Shown one piece after another: positions 36,745 to 44,515 of a stretch of DNA of 64,000 nt. The translations under genes were made by a program, and so were the position numbers. Position 1 is the first letter of the stretch, and each line of letters begins with the position of its first letter. The notes beneath the pieces were generated by a model. The model saw nothing but the letters and a program-made list of their open reading frames with translations. It was not told where the DNA came from and did not search any database. Origin of the DNA: Deltaproteobacteria bacterium (GTDB lineage Bacteria; Myxococcota; XYA12-FULL-58-9); contig JACRCV010000027.1 in assembly GCA_016218825.1 (NCBI GenBank), positions 35,770 to 99,769 of the forward strand, written 5' to 3'.

Positions 36745-38019
36745 TCACCCCAAAGGTTCGTGCGTGGTACTCGACCCCGGGATTGTCGGCGGCGTGGGGC
36801 CAAGGTTGCGCGGATCCAACGCAAAACCCGCGAACGGGCTGAAGCCGGCGAGGACCGCGATGAGGCGCCTGGGGAGGGTCAGGACGTAGGTGTTGTACTC
36901 GGTCACGGTATCATTGAAGAACGAGCGCCCGAACGCGATCTTCTCCTCGATCGCGGTGAGCTCGCGCATCAGACCCGCCACCACGGCGTCGGCGCCGAGC
37001 TCGGGATAGCGCTCGGCCATCTTCACGAAGCGCAACAACGCCGGCGCCATCTCGGTCTCGGCGCGGATGGTCTGCGGCCGGCCGGCGAGCGCCTCGGTTC
37101 GCAGCCGGGTGACGGTGGCGAGGAGGTCGGCCTCGTGTGCCAGGTAGCCGCGGGCGGCGCCGACGAGCCCCGGGATCAGGTCGGAGCGCATCTTCAGGTC
37201 GACGTCGATCTGACGCCAGGCGTTGTCGATGCGGGCGCGATACGCGACGCAGGTGTTGTAGATCGCGACCATCCAGAACGGCAGCAGCGCCGCGGCGCCC
37301 ACCGCGAGCGCCGCGCCGATCGTCGGCCAGTCGGGTCCGCCCGAAAACGGCCGCGGCCAGCCGCTCCAGGCGAACAGGGCATACAGGGCCGCGCCGAGGC
37401 CGGCCCAGGCCAAGAACGCGCCCGCGTACTTCTTCGCCGCTTCGCCGCCCTCGGCGGCCGCGAGATACTCCCGCCGCCCCTTGGGAGTGACGATGAGCGG
37501 GATGTTGGCGTGCGGCTCGAGCGCCGAGCGGTCCTCGGAGACGCTGCCGACGGCGCTCGCCTCCCTGGCGGGCGGCAGGTAGCCGAGGCTGTAGCGCCGA
37601 TTGCCCTCGGTCACGGTGCGCTCTTCGAGCCCTTCGAAGCGCGCCGCTTCGCCGTCGATGCGGACGCGCCGCCCGCCCTCCGAGAGCGCGAACGCGCAGG
37701 CCTCGTGGCGCCGCTCTTGGGTCTCCCACGAGGAATTCCGGCCGCGCTGCACGCGGCGCTCGACGGTGTAGTCGAACGCGACACACTCGACGCCGAAGTG
37801 CGGCGCGACCAGCGGCCGCTCGCACTCGACGACGCCGCGCACCCAGGCGTCGTCCCTCGGGTTCAGGAGGCGAAGCGGCAGCTCGGTGGCGCGCGCCACC
37901 ACGTAGTTCTCTTGGTCGGCGCGCCTGGCGGCGCGCAGCACGACCACGGCCAACAGCATGCCGAGGCCGCCGCCCCCGAAGGTCAGGCCGAGCTCGCGCG
38001 GGATCGGTGGTAGCTCCAT
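36745..38019 (-). CDS. GIDE-LemA fusion membrane protein
   Basis: A 424-residue membrane protein. Helix 1 is at residues ~12-30. Residues ~40-190 match the GIDE/BAM domain (VECERPLVAPHFGVECVAFDYTV, SWETQERR, IPLIVTPKGRREY), known from the mitochondrial ubiquitin ligase MUL1/GIDE and found in bacteria without a RING. Two more helices follow at ~205-265. The C-terminal ~160 residues are a LemA domain (YNTCVAYRARIDNAWRQIDVDLKMRSDLIPGLV, FNDTVTEYNTYV), a helical bundle normally on the outer face of the inner membrane. It is immediately upstream of the His-Cys protein. Function of bacterial GIDE-LemA proteins is not established; a membrane-stress role is inference. Confidence 0.8.
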   Translation of the reverse strand: MELPPIPRELGLTFGGGGLGMLLAVVVLRAARRADQENYVVARATELPLRLLNPRDDAWVRGVVECERPLVAPHFGVECVAFDYTVERRVQRGRNSSWETQERRHEACAFALSEGGRRVRIDGEAARFEGLEERTVTEGNRRYSLGYLPPAREASAVGSVSEDRSALEPHANIPLIVTPKGRREYLAAAEGGEAAKKYAGAFLAWAGLGAALYALFAWSGWPRPFSGGPDWPTIGAALAVGAAALLPFWMVAIYNTCVAYRARIDNAWRQIDVDLKMRSDLIPGLVGAARGYLAHEADLLATVTRLRTEALAGRPQTIRAETEMAPALLRFVKMAERYPELGADAVVAGLMRELTAIEEKIAFGRSFFNDTVTEYNTYVLTLPRRLIAVLAGFSPFAGFALDPRNLGPTPPTIPGSSTTHEPLG

Positions 38020-38057
38020 CGCCCGAGCCTACGGCAACGTCCGCCTCCGGCCAACCG

Positions 38058-38615
38058 CTACAGGCTGCGGCCGATCCCGAGCCAGAGCTGCACCCTCCGG
38101 TCCCACGGCAGGCTCGCGCCGGGGCGCAGGCTCACCCGCCAGGCCTTGTAGGTGGCAAACGGGCCGACGAGGGCCGCCGCCCTGACCGTCGCGCCGTAGC
38201 GGCTCTCGCTCTGCGCGTAGATGCGGGTGCGCACCCGGGTGAGGCGCAACCTGGGCCCGGCGAGCGCCTCGACGCCGAGCCCCTTGTCGCCCTCCTTCAC
38301 GAAGACGTAAGCGACGCCGGTGAGCGCCGCGAGGTCGCCGTCCTGGCGCGCGACCTCGACGGCGTCGACCCCCGCGCCCCACGGCGGCCCGGCGGTGCCG
38401 GTGGCGAGCGACAGCTCGAGGCGCAGCGGCACGCCGAGACAGACGGACAGCGGCAGCCCGGCGCTAAGCCCCAGGTACGCCGCCGCGTCGAAGCCGTCGC
38501 CGTCGGCGCGCCCCTCGAGGCCGAGCCCGACCGGCACCTGGAGATCGAGGTCGCCGCAGGCGGGGGCCGGCGCCGAGGTCTGCAGCACGGCAAAGAGCGC
38601 GGTCGCGACGATCAC
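38058..38615 (-). CDS. Putative outer-membrane beta-barrel protein
   Basis: A 185-residue protein. GTG 38615 overlaps the stop of the upstream metallopeptidase gene (GTGA) and starts MIVATALFAVLQTSAPAPAC, a signal peptide. The rest alternates short hydrophobic and Gly/Asp-rich stretches (LQVPVGLGLEGRAD, LRLELSLATG, GVEALAGPRLRL, VQLWLGIGRSL), consistent with ~8 antiparallel beta strands of a small barrel. I cannot name the family. Coupling to the zinc-peptidase lipoprotein suggests a shared envelope role. Confidence 0.65.
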   Translation of the reverse strand: MIVATALFAVLQTSAPAPACGDLDLQVPVGLGLEGRADGDGFDAAAYLGLSAGLPLSVCLGVPLRLELSLATGTAGPPWGAGVDAVEVARQDGDLAALTGVAYVFVKEGDKGLGVEALAGPRLRLTRVRTRIYAQSESRYGATVRAAALVGPFATYKAWRVSLRPGASLPWDRRVQLWLGIGRSL

Positions 38616-39733
38616 GGACAGACCCCGGTGAAGGCGCCGGCGACCGGCAGGTAGCGCTCGGCGAACAGCGCGCAGGCGGCGGCGCAGTCGGCGGCCGGCA
38701 GCGCTCGCGCCACCTCGCGCTCGAGGTCGCCGAACTGGTAGGTGAACGACTGCACGAGCTGCGAGGAGAGCGCCCGCAGGCCGTCGATGACCGCGGCCTC
38801 GACGGTGTCGACGCCGTGGTCTTGGGCCAGGCGCCACAGCGCCGCCGCCACCACCGCGCCCGGGCCGTAGGGATCGTACTGGCCGTCCTGCTGCGGCTCG
38901 AGCCCGGCGATGAACCTCGGGTCGAGGACGCGGGTCACCGACAGGTCGCGGGCGTCGGAGATCGAGCCCGGCGTGCTCTTGGCGAGGAACGCCGGATCCG
39001 CGGTGATCGCCGCGGCGAAGAAGTCGGCGACGCCCTCGTCGGTGGCCTTGACGCGGTTGAAGCTCTGCTGGGCGCCGGCATCGTACTGGTGCGCCGCGAT
39101 CGCGGCGAACAGGCCGCCGTTCCAACCGACGTAGTAGAACACCCGGTGCGAGACCTCGTGGGCGACGACGCCGGTGTTCATCGCGAACGGGATCTCCTGC
39201 AGGATGCGCATCGGCAACAGCACGAACGCGTCGGTCATCGCGAAGAACGCCGCGTTGTCGCTCTTCGGGAAGGTGAGCTGCGGTCCGTTCTGCAGCGTCG
39301 GGTTGAAGTACACCGGCACCGGTGACGCGGGCAGCGTCGCGCCGAGGCCGCCGAGGTGCAAGGTCGCGCGCTCGAAGTGCGCGTAGGCCGAGAACATCAG
39401 CAGCGAGTCGAAGTCGGCGGCGACGACGACGCCGTCGTCGACGACGAAGCGCGCCCGCACCGTGCCGGCGTTCTCGACCAGGTCGTCGCGCGCCTCGCCC
39501 CGATCGGCGATCGGCGCCGCGCTGTCGAGGCTGATGACCGCGCCGCCCAAGAAGGTCGCGACGCTGCCCTCGACCGCGGCGACGTCGCCGAGCGTCGTCA
39601 GCACCACGTCGGCGAGCGCGATCGAGCCGTCGGGGTTGACGGCATCGATGATTCGGATCACATTCCCTGGAGCCTGGCAGCCGGTCGGTGATACACACAG
39701 GGCCACGAGGAGGGCGCGGGTTGCCGAGGCCAT
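38612..39733 (-). CDS. HExxH zinc-metallopeptidase-like lipoprotein
   Basis: A 373-residue protein. ATG 39733 is chosen over 39790 because it begins a lipoprotein signal (MASATRALLVALCVSPTGC). Zinc motif HEVSH has ligands H192 and H196 and catalytic E193, followed by DEGVADFFAAAI about 35 residues on, which can give the third ligand. This layout resembles gluzincin-type extracellular metallopeptidases. The region before it is beta-rich. The surrounding strand is open and hydrophobic (MNTGVVAHEVSHRVFYYV). It overlaps the barrel gene by 4 bp. Target unknown. Confidence 0.75.
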   Translation of the reverse strand: MASATRALLVALCVSPTGCQAPGNVIRIIDAVNPDGSIALADVVLTTLGDVAAVEGSVATFLGGAVISLDSAAPIADRGEARDDLVENAGTVRARFVVDDGVVVAADFDSLLMFSAYAHFERATLHLGGLGATLPASPVPVYFNPTLQNGPQLTFPKSDNAAFFAMTDAFVLLPMRILQEIPFAMNTGVVAHEVSHRVFYYVGWNGGLFAAIAAHQYDAGAQQSFNRVKATDEGVADFFAAAITADPAFLAKSTPGSISDARDLSVTRVLDPRFIAGLEPQQDGQYDPYGPGAVVAAALWRLAQDHGVDTVEAAVIDGLRALSSQLVQSFTYQFGDLEREVARALPAADCAAACALFAERYLPVAGAFTGVCP

Positions 39734-39783
39734 GACAGCCACTATGACATTCGCCCTCCCCCGGAGCCAAGGCCGCGCTTTGC

Positions 39784-39812
39784 TTGACACCGCCGTTTCG
39801 CTCTCCGATCAT
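39784..39812 (+). promoter_or_regulatory. Putative sigma-70 promoter of the PilZ gene
   Basis: TTGACA (39784-39789), 17 bases, then GATCAT (39807-39812; four of six match TATAAT). Initiation about 7 bases later would fall at or next to ATG 39819, so the message could be leaderless. No ribosome site precedes that ATG. Confidence 0.4.
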
Positions 39813-39818
39813 CCGTTG

Positions 39819-40166
39819 ATGGCGCTGTCACCGACGGAGGATCGGCCCGCGCGACAGGAGCAACGGCACGGACGGCGACGCGCGGCTCTTCTGCGGTGCT
39901 GGCTCTCGGACGGCGCGGTCGAGCGCTACACGTCCTTGGCCGACGTCAGCCTGGAGGGCGCGCGGGTGGCGACGGTGGCGCCGCCGCCGGTGGGCGCGGT
40001 GGTGACGCTGCGCTTTCGTCCGCGGCCGCAAGGAGGCGTGGTGGAGGCGGTCGCCCGAGTGGTGTGGCGGACGGAGGGGTTCCGGGGGCGCGGCGGTGTC
40101 GTCGGTCTCCATTTCGTCGAGGTCACCGGGATGCAGGATCTCGCGGCTCTGGTTGCGGAAGGCTAG
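39819..40166 (+). CDS. Single-domain PilZ protein (cyclic di-GMP receptor)
   Basis: A 115-residue cytoplasmic protein. ATG 39819 is chosen because the upstream frame overlaps the divergent metallopeptidase gene and runs through the promoter-like boxes; ATGs at 39732 and 39744 are alternatives. The cyclic di-GMP signature is present: an Arg-rich RHGRRRAALLR before the barrel and DVSLEGARV (D-x-S-x-x-G) in the first strands. It probably relays cyclic di-GMP made by enzymes such as the FHA-GGDEF protein at 13250 to motility or surface targets. A phosphodiesterase-fold gene follows after 9 bp. Confidence 0.85.
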   Translation: MALSPTEDRPARQEQRHGRRRAALLRCWLSDGAVERYTSLADVSLEGARVATVAPPPVGAVVTLRFRPRPQGGVVEAVARVVWRTEGFRGRGGVVGLHFVEVTGMQDLAALVAEG

Positions 40167-40175
40167 CAGGCACGG

Positions 40176-40907
40176 ATGCGCTACGGGGTCTTCTCTGATG
40201 TCCACGGCAACCTCGAGGCGCTCGAGGTCGTTCTCGAGTTCTTGAAGGGCAAGGGGGTCGACGGCTACTTGTTCTTGGGCGACGCGGTGGGCTACGGCGC
40301 GAACCCGAACGAGGTCTGCGATCGCCTGCGGCCGCTCGTCAGCCACGCGGTGCTCGGCAACCACGACGCCGCGGTCACCAGCCGCATGGAGTACGCCGAC
40401 TACTACGAGGCTGCCCGGCACGCGCTCGATTGGTGCTCCAGCCAGCTGTCGGCCGAGAACCTCGAGTGGCTGCGATCGATTCCCTACCAGACCCGGCACG
40501 GCGACATCGGCTTGTCGCACGGCGCGCCGGTGGCGCCGGAGCTCTTCGACTATCTGTTCACCGCGGAGCAGGTGGCCGACACTCTGGCGGGCTTCGACAA
40601 CCTGCCGCCGGTGACCTTCATCGGCCATTCGCACCTGACGATCTCCTTCGAGATCACCACCGAGCAGGTGACGCCGATGATGGTGCCGCAGGTCCGCCTG
40701 CGGCAAGACGCCCGCTACATCATCACCGTCGGCAGCGTCGGCCAGCCGCGGGACCGCGATCCGAGGGCCTGCTGCGGGATCTACGACACCGACGCCCGCA
40801 CCTTCACGTTCAATCGCCTCGACTACGACAAGGACACCGCCCGACTGAAGATCATCAAGGCGGGCTTGGCGCCGGTGTTCGGTGACCGCCTCCTCGTCGG
40901 CATGTAG
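40176..40907 (+). CDS. Metallophosphoesterase (calcineurin-like)
   Basis: A 243-residue cytoplasmic phosphoesterase with a complete two-metal site: SDVHGN (D8, H10), FLGDAVGYG, LGNHDAAV, LSHGAP and FIGHSHL. It resembles the compact YfcE/MJ0936-like group, which hydrolyse phosphodiesters or diadenosine compounds. GSVGQPRDRDPRACC near the C-terminus is a conserved feature of this subgroup. It sits 9 bp after the PilZ gene, and its 3' end overlaps the next gene. Substrate unknown. Confidence 0.9.
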   Translation: MRYGVFSDVHGNLEALEVVLEFLKGKGVDGYLFLGDAVGYGANPNEVCDRLRPLVSHAVLGNHDAAVTSRMEYADYYEAARHALDWCSSQLSAENLEWLRSIPYQTRHGDIGLSHGAPVAPELFDYLFTAEQVADTLAGFDNLPPVTFIGHSHLTISFEITTEQVTPMMVPQVRLRQDARYIITVGSVGQPRDRDPRACCGIYDTDARTFTFNRLDYDKDTARLKIIKAGLAPVFGDRLLVGM

Positions 40908-41706
40908 GTGGGGTGCGGCGCTCCTCTGCGCCTGCGCCTGCACCAAAGGACCGCCGGAGATCGTCGTCGGCAGCATCGCGCTGGCGCTGCCGCCGGCCCT
41001 CGACAACGACGCCGCGACGCGGGAGGGGGTTCGCGCCCAGGTGGCGGCGCGGCTCGCCGACTCGGCCGGGGTGAGGTTCGCACCCGACCGCCGCCACGCC
41101 ACGCACCGTCTGGCGCTCGACGTCGAGGAGATCGTGCGGCTGCCGGGGAGCGGCCGCGAGCTCCGGCCGGTGCGCGTGCACCTGGCGCCGCTCGCCGGCG
41201 GCGTCGACCTGGCGACCGTCGGCGCCGGGCTGCCGCTCTTGGACGTCGTGGCGTCGGCGATCACCGGATTCGACGACGCCTGGGCCGTCATCAAGGAAGA
41301 GCGAATGTTGACGACGGCCGACGACAGGGCGCTCATCGCCAGCCTCGCGCACCCCGACCGCCGGGTGCGCGACTTCGTGATTCAAGCGCTCGGCGCGCGG
41401 CGCGCGCGGCAGGCGGTGTCGAGCCTCTGCGAGCGCCTGACGGTCGAGCCGCAGCCGGAGCTGGTGCTGAGGATCATCGGGGCGCTGGTGGCGATCGGCG
41501 ACAACGCGGCGGCCGAGCCCCTGATCGAGCTCGCGCGCGACCGGAGCCCGGCCCTGGTGGTGCAGATCGCCTACGCGCTCGGCAGCCTCGGCGGCACGGT
41601 CGCCGAGGGCTACCTGGTGACGCTCGCCAGCGGCCATCCGCTGCCCGAGGTTCGCGAGGCCGCGGCGGCGGCGCTGAAGGACCTCGCCGCCAAGCCGCGC
41701 CGCTGA
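40882..41706 (+). CDS. HEAT-repeat lipoprotein
   Basis: A 274-residue protein from GTG 40882, overlapping the previous gene by 26 bases. This start is favoured because it yields MTASSSACRWGAALLCACAC, a lipoprotein signal, and no later in-frame start does. Residues ~25-130 are an unassigned beta-rich domain. Residues ~145-270 are three to four HEAT/PBS-lyase-type helical repeats (PDRRVRDFVIQALGA, PELVLRIIGALVAIGD, PALVVQIAYALGSLG, LPEVREAAAAALKDLA), usually a protein-binding scaffold. Probably outer-membrane attached. Function unknown. Confidence 0.75.
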   Translation: MTASSSACRWGAALLCACACTKGPPEIVVGSIALALPPALDNDAATREGVRAQVAARLADSAGVRFAPDRRHATHRLALDVEEIVRLPGSGRELRPVRVHLAPLAGGVDLATVGAGLPLLDVVASAITGFDDAWAVIKEERMLTTADDRALIASLAHPDRRVRDFVIQALGARRARQAVSSLCERLTVEPQPELVLRIIGALVAIGDNAAAEPLIELARDRSPALVVQIAYALGSLGGTVAEGYLVTLASGHPLPEVREAAAAALKDLAAKPRR

Positions 41707-41821
41707 CGCCCGACGCAGCTCTTGACACCGAGTCGGCGATGACGTTTCACAAGGGGCAGTTTGCTATCGGACCTGGTTGGTGACGGTCGCTTACCGTAAT
41801 CGGAACAAGGGGATTCGACAC

Positions 41822-42895
41822 ATGAAGCGTTTTTCGATCCTGTCGCTGTCGCTGCTCGTCGTTTTGGCGCCCGGGTGCGAGAAGGCACCGCCACCTCCGG
41901 CCGAGCCGCAGCAGCCCGTCGCCCAGCCGACGCCGCCCCCGCCGCCGGCGAAGTCGGATCCGGCGTGCGTCGGTCCGGTGACCACCGGGACCCCCGAGAA
42001 GATCGTCGTCGGTGACGAGACCTGGGAGCTGAACGGGTCGACGTTGAGCCTGAAGTCGGCCCTGAAGGACGGCCAGCTGGTCGTCGGCGCGGTCACCGAC
42101 ATCAAGGAAGACACCGAGGAGAACAAGGAGAACCTCAAGCTGCTCGTCGCCTGGTTCAAGAAGCACAAGGCCAACCTGATCGTCGTCGCCGGCGACACCG
42201 GTGAGAACCAGGGGCAGGTCGAGGGCGCGCTCGACGTGCTCGCCGCGGCCAAGATCCCGGTGTTGAACATCGTCGGCAACCGCGAAGGCAAGGCCGACTA
42301 TCGCAAGGCGATGGTGGCGCTCAAGGCCAAGCACGGCAACGTGTTCGACCTCGACGTCATCCGCCGCGTCGACACGCCGGTCGCCGACATCGTCTCGATG
42401 CCGGGCTACTTCAACCGCGCCTACCTGCACAACGACGACGGCTGTCTGTACTACCCCGCCGACATCGAGGCGCTGGGCGGGATCCTGAAGGCCTGCGATT
42501 CGCCGGTGGTGTTGGTGTCGCACGGGCCGCCGAAGCAGGAGGGGGTCGAGGCCCTGGATCGCACCGCCGAGGGCGAGAACCGCGGCGACCCCGGGCTCGC
42601 GAAGGCGATGGCGGAGCACAAGGTGCCCTACGGCATCTTCGGCAACTTCCACGAGGCCGGCGGTCGGGCGACCGACTTGTCGGGCAAGACTCGGCTCGAG
42701 GAGAACAAGCTCCACCCGGCGCTCTACATGAACCCGGGGCCGGCGGACGGCGTGCGTTGGATCATGAACGACGGCGGCGAGTCGACCGGCATGGGCGGGC
42801 TGTTGACGATCAAGAAGGACGGCGCCGCTTACGTGATCGAGCGCCTGCACCAGAAGCCCGGCCCGGCCAAGGGCAAGAAGGCCAAGGGCAAGTAG
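41822..42895 (+). CDS. Calcineurin-like phosphoesterase lipoprotein, atypical active site
   Basis: A 357-residue lipoprotein. ATG 41822 follows AAGGGGA and starts MKRFSILSLSLLVVLAPGC, then a Pro-rich spacer. The phosphoesterase fold is seen in GQLVVGAVTDIKE, VVAGDTGENQG, IVGNREGKADY and VLVSHGPP, with GIFGNFHEAGG near the C-terminus. The usual D-x-H is TDIKE and the usual GNH is GNR, so at least two metal ligands are missing; catalysis is doubtful. The tail is Lys-rich (KGKKAKGK). TTGACA at 41722-41727 may be part of a promoter but its -10 is poor. A small helical-protein gene follows after 11 bp. Confidence 0.75.
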   Translation: MKRFSILSLSLLVVLAPGCEKAPPPPAEPQQPVAQPTPPPPPAKSDPACVGPVTTGTPEKIVVGDETWELNGSTLSLKSALKDGQLVVGAVTDIKEDTEENKENLKLLVAWFKKHKANLIVVAGDTGENQGQVEGALDVLAAAKIPVLNIVGNREGKADYRKAMVALKAKHGNVFDLDVIRRVDTPVADIVSMPGYFNRAYLHNDDGCLYYPADIEALGGILKACDSPVVLVSHGPPKQEGVEALDRTAEGENRGDPGLAKAMAEHKVPYGIFGNFHEAGGRATDLSGKTRLEENKLHPALYMNPGPADGVRWIMNDGGESTGMGGLLTIKKDGAAYVIERLHQKPGPAKGKKAKGK

Positions 42896-42906
42896 GGAGC
42901 ACGGGC

Positions 42907-43176
42907 GTGGGACGGCGGCCGCTGTTGTCGGAGCTCGGGGAGAAGGCGCGCGCGCTCGGGGCGAAGGCCGCCCGGGACTTGCTCGCGACCGACGTCGGCG
43001 CCGAGGCGCTGGGCGGCGCGGTCAAGAGGATGCAGGCGGTGCGCGGCCAGCTCGATCTGCAGGGGACCCGGATGCTCGCGGCGATGGGGTTCGCGACCGA
43101 GGCCGACGTCGAGCGCGTCAGTCGCAAGCTCGGACGCCTGCGCAAGCGCCTGCAAGGACTCCTCGATCGGCTGTAG
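42907..43176 (+). CDS. Small helical protein of unknown function
   Basis: An 89-residue protein from GTG 42907, preceded by GGGAGC. The sequence is almost wholly helix-forming (GEKARALGAKAARDLLA, AVKRMQAVRGQLDLQGTRML) and ends with a basic amphipathic helix (SRKLGRLRKRLQGLLDRL). There is no signal peptide or Cys. The MLAAMGFATEADVERVSRKL segment recalls phasin-type helical proteins, but I cannot assign a family. It probably shares a transcript with the phosphoesterase lipoprotein. Confidence 0.6.
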   Translation: MGRRPLLSELGEKARALGAKAARDLLATDVGAEALGGAVKRMQAVRGQLDLQGTRMLAAMGFATEADVERVSRKLGRLRKRLQGLLDRL

Positions 43177-43181
43177 CCGCT

Positions 43182-43214
43182 CCTCGCCCCCGCGGCGGCC
43201 GCGCGGGAATCAAG
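43182..43214 (+). repeat. Intergenic double-hairpin repeat, degenerate 3' copy (f)
   Basis: CGCGG-CGG-CCGCG hairpin followed by GGGAATCAAG, in the convergent gap 43177-43228. Hairpin 1 is reduced to CTCGCCCCC. Confidence 0.65.
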
Positions 43215-43228
43215 TCAGGCGGATCGAG

Positions 43229-44506
43229 TCAGCCCTCGTCGAGGAAGACCTCGAGCTCTTCGGACTGCTGGTTGAGCTCGCGGCGCGCGCCCTGCAGGGC
43301 CTCGTTGGTGTCGCGCAGGCGGCCGGAGAGGACCTGGACGAAGCTCCACAACAGCTTGGTAGCGATCGCAGGCTCGGAGCGGATCAGGCCGAAGAACTCT
43401 TCGCGCCGCATCACCAGCAGGTTGACGTCGGTCTTGGCGCGCACCGTCGCCGAGCGCGGCGCGTTGTCGATGAGCGCCATCTCGCCGATGTGGGCGCCGG
43501 CCTTCAGGCTGACGATCACCGCGTCGCCCTTGATGATCTCGACCTCGCCGGCGAGCACCACGTAGAGCTCGTCGCCGGGCTCGCCTTCGGTGATGAAGCG
43601 GTTCGCGGCCGCGACCCGCGCCATCTGCGTCAGGCCCACCACCTTGACCAGCTCGTTGTAATTCAGGTGGGCGAAGAACGGGATGCGCTTCAGGATCGCG
43701 ATGCGTTGCTCGGCCGCGGTGGCGTCGCTGGCGAGCGGTGTCGCACCGCCGATCCGGAACACCACGCCGGTGACGTTGTCGTGGCCGCCGCGCTCCAGCG
43801 CCCGATCGACCAGGGCGTTGATGCCGTCGTCGATCTTCGGCGCCGTCAGGCCCACCTGGAGCTCGCTCGCGTCCGGGAAGTAGTTGTAGAGGCCGTCGGA
43901 GCACAGCAGGTAGGTGTCGCCCGGGTCCATGTCGAAGATCATGGTGTCGACCGGCACCGTCGGCTGGACGCCGAGGGCGCGCGACAGCACGTTCCCCTGC
44001 GGATGGTTCTTCGCCTGCTCGCGGGTCAAGGCGCCGCGCTTGACGAGCTCGTTGACGTAGGTGTGGTCCTCGGAGAGCTGGTGCACCTGGCCGCCGCGCA
44101 TCACGAAGAGCCGCGAGTCGCCGACGTGGCCGAGGATGCCCTTCTGGTGCCCGGCCATCAGCACCACGGTGCAGGTCGTCCCCATGCCGGCGAGCTCGGG
44201 GTTCTTGCTCGCGAGCTTGAAGACCTCGCGACAGGCGGTGTGGATCGCGGTCTCCAGGGTCTTGCGCAGCGCCTTCAGATCCGCCGATTTGCCGCTGGTG
44301 ATGAACTTCTCGCGCGCCTTGCCGGCGTTCTTGATCTCGTCGCGGATCGCCTCCATCGCCGCCCGGGACGCGACCTCACCGGCCGAGTGCCCGCCCATGC
44401 CGTCGCACACCACGAACAGGCCCAGGTCGGCGTCCGCGAAGAACGAGTCCTCGTTGTTGGTGCGGACGCGCCCGACATCGGTGCGGGTGGCAACGGTGAC
44501 GTCCAT
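43229..44506 (-). CDS. PP2C-type Ser/Thr phosphatase fused to a cyclic-nucleotide-binding domain
   Basis: A 425-residue cytoplasmic protein. Residues 1-~250 are a complete PP2C/SpoIIE-like phosphatase: RTNNEDSFF, VVCDGMGGHSAGE, GHVGDSRLF, LLCSDGLYNYF and GGHDNVTGVV supply the metal-binding aspartates. Residues ~270-390 are a cNMP-binding/CRP-like domain (FFAHLNYNELVKVV, FITEGEPGDELYVVLAGEVEII, AGAHIGEMALIDNAPRSATV), followed by a coiled-coil tail. The fusion suggests dephosphorylation of kinase targets gated by a nucleotide, or a localisation role. It could oppose kinases that signal to FHA proteins such as that at 13250. Confidence 0.92.
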   Translation of the reverse strand: MDVTVATRTDVGRVRTNNEDSFFADADLGLFVVCDGMGGHSAGEVASRAAMEAIRDEIKNAGKAREKFITSGKSADLKALRKTLETAIHTACREVFKLASKNPELAGMGTTCTVVLMAGHQKGILGHVGDSRLFVMRGGQVHQLSEDHTYVNELVKRGALTREQAKNHPQGNVLSRALGVQPTVPVDTMIFDMDPGDTYLLCSDGLYNYFPDASELQVGLTAPKIDDGINALVDRALERGGHDNVTGVVFRIGGATPLASDATAAEQRIAILKRIPFFAHLNYNELVKVVGLTQMARVAAANRFITEGEPGDELYVVLAGEVEIIKGDAVIVSLKAGAHIGEMALIDNAPRSATVRAKTDVNLLVMRREEFFGLIRSEPAIATKLLWSFVQVLSGRLRDTNEALQGARRELNQQSEELEVFLDEG

Positions 44507-44515
44507 GGCGCGACT

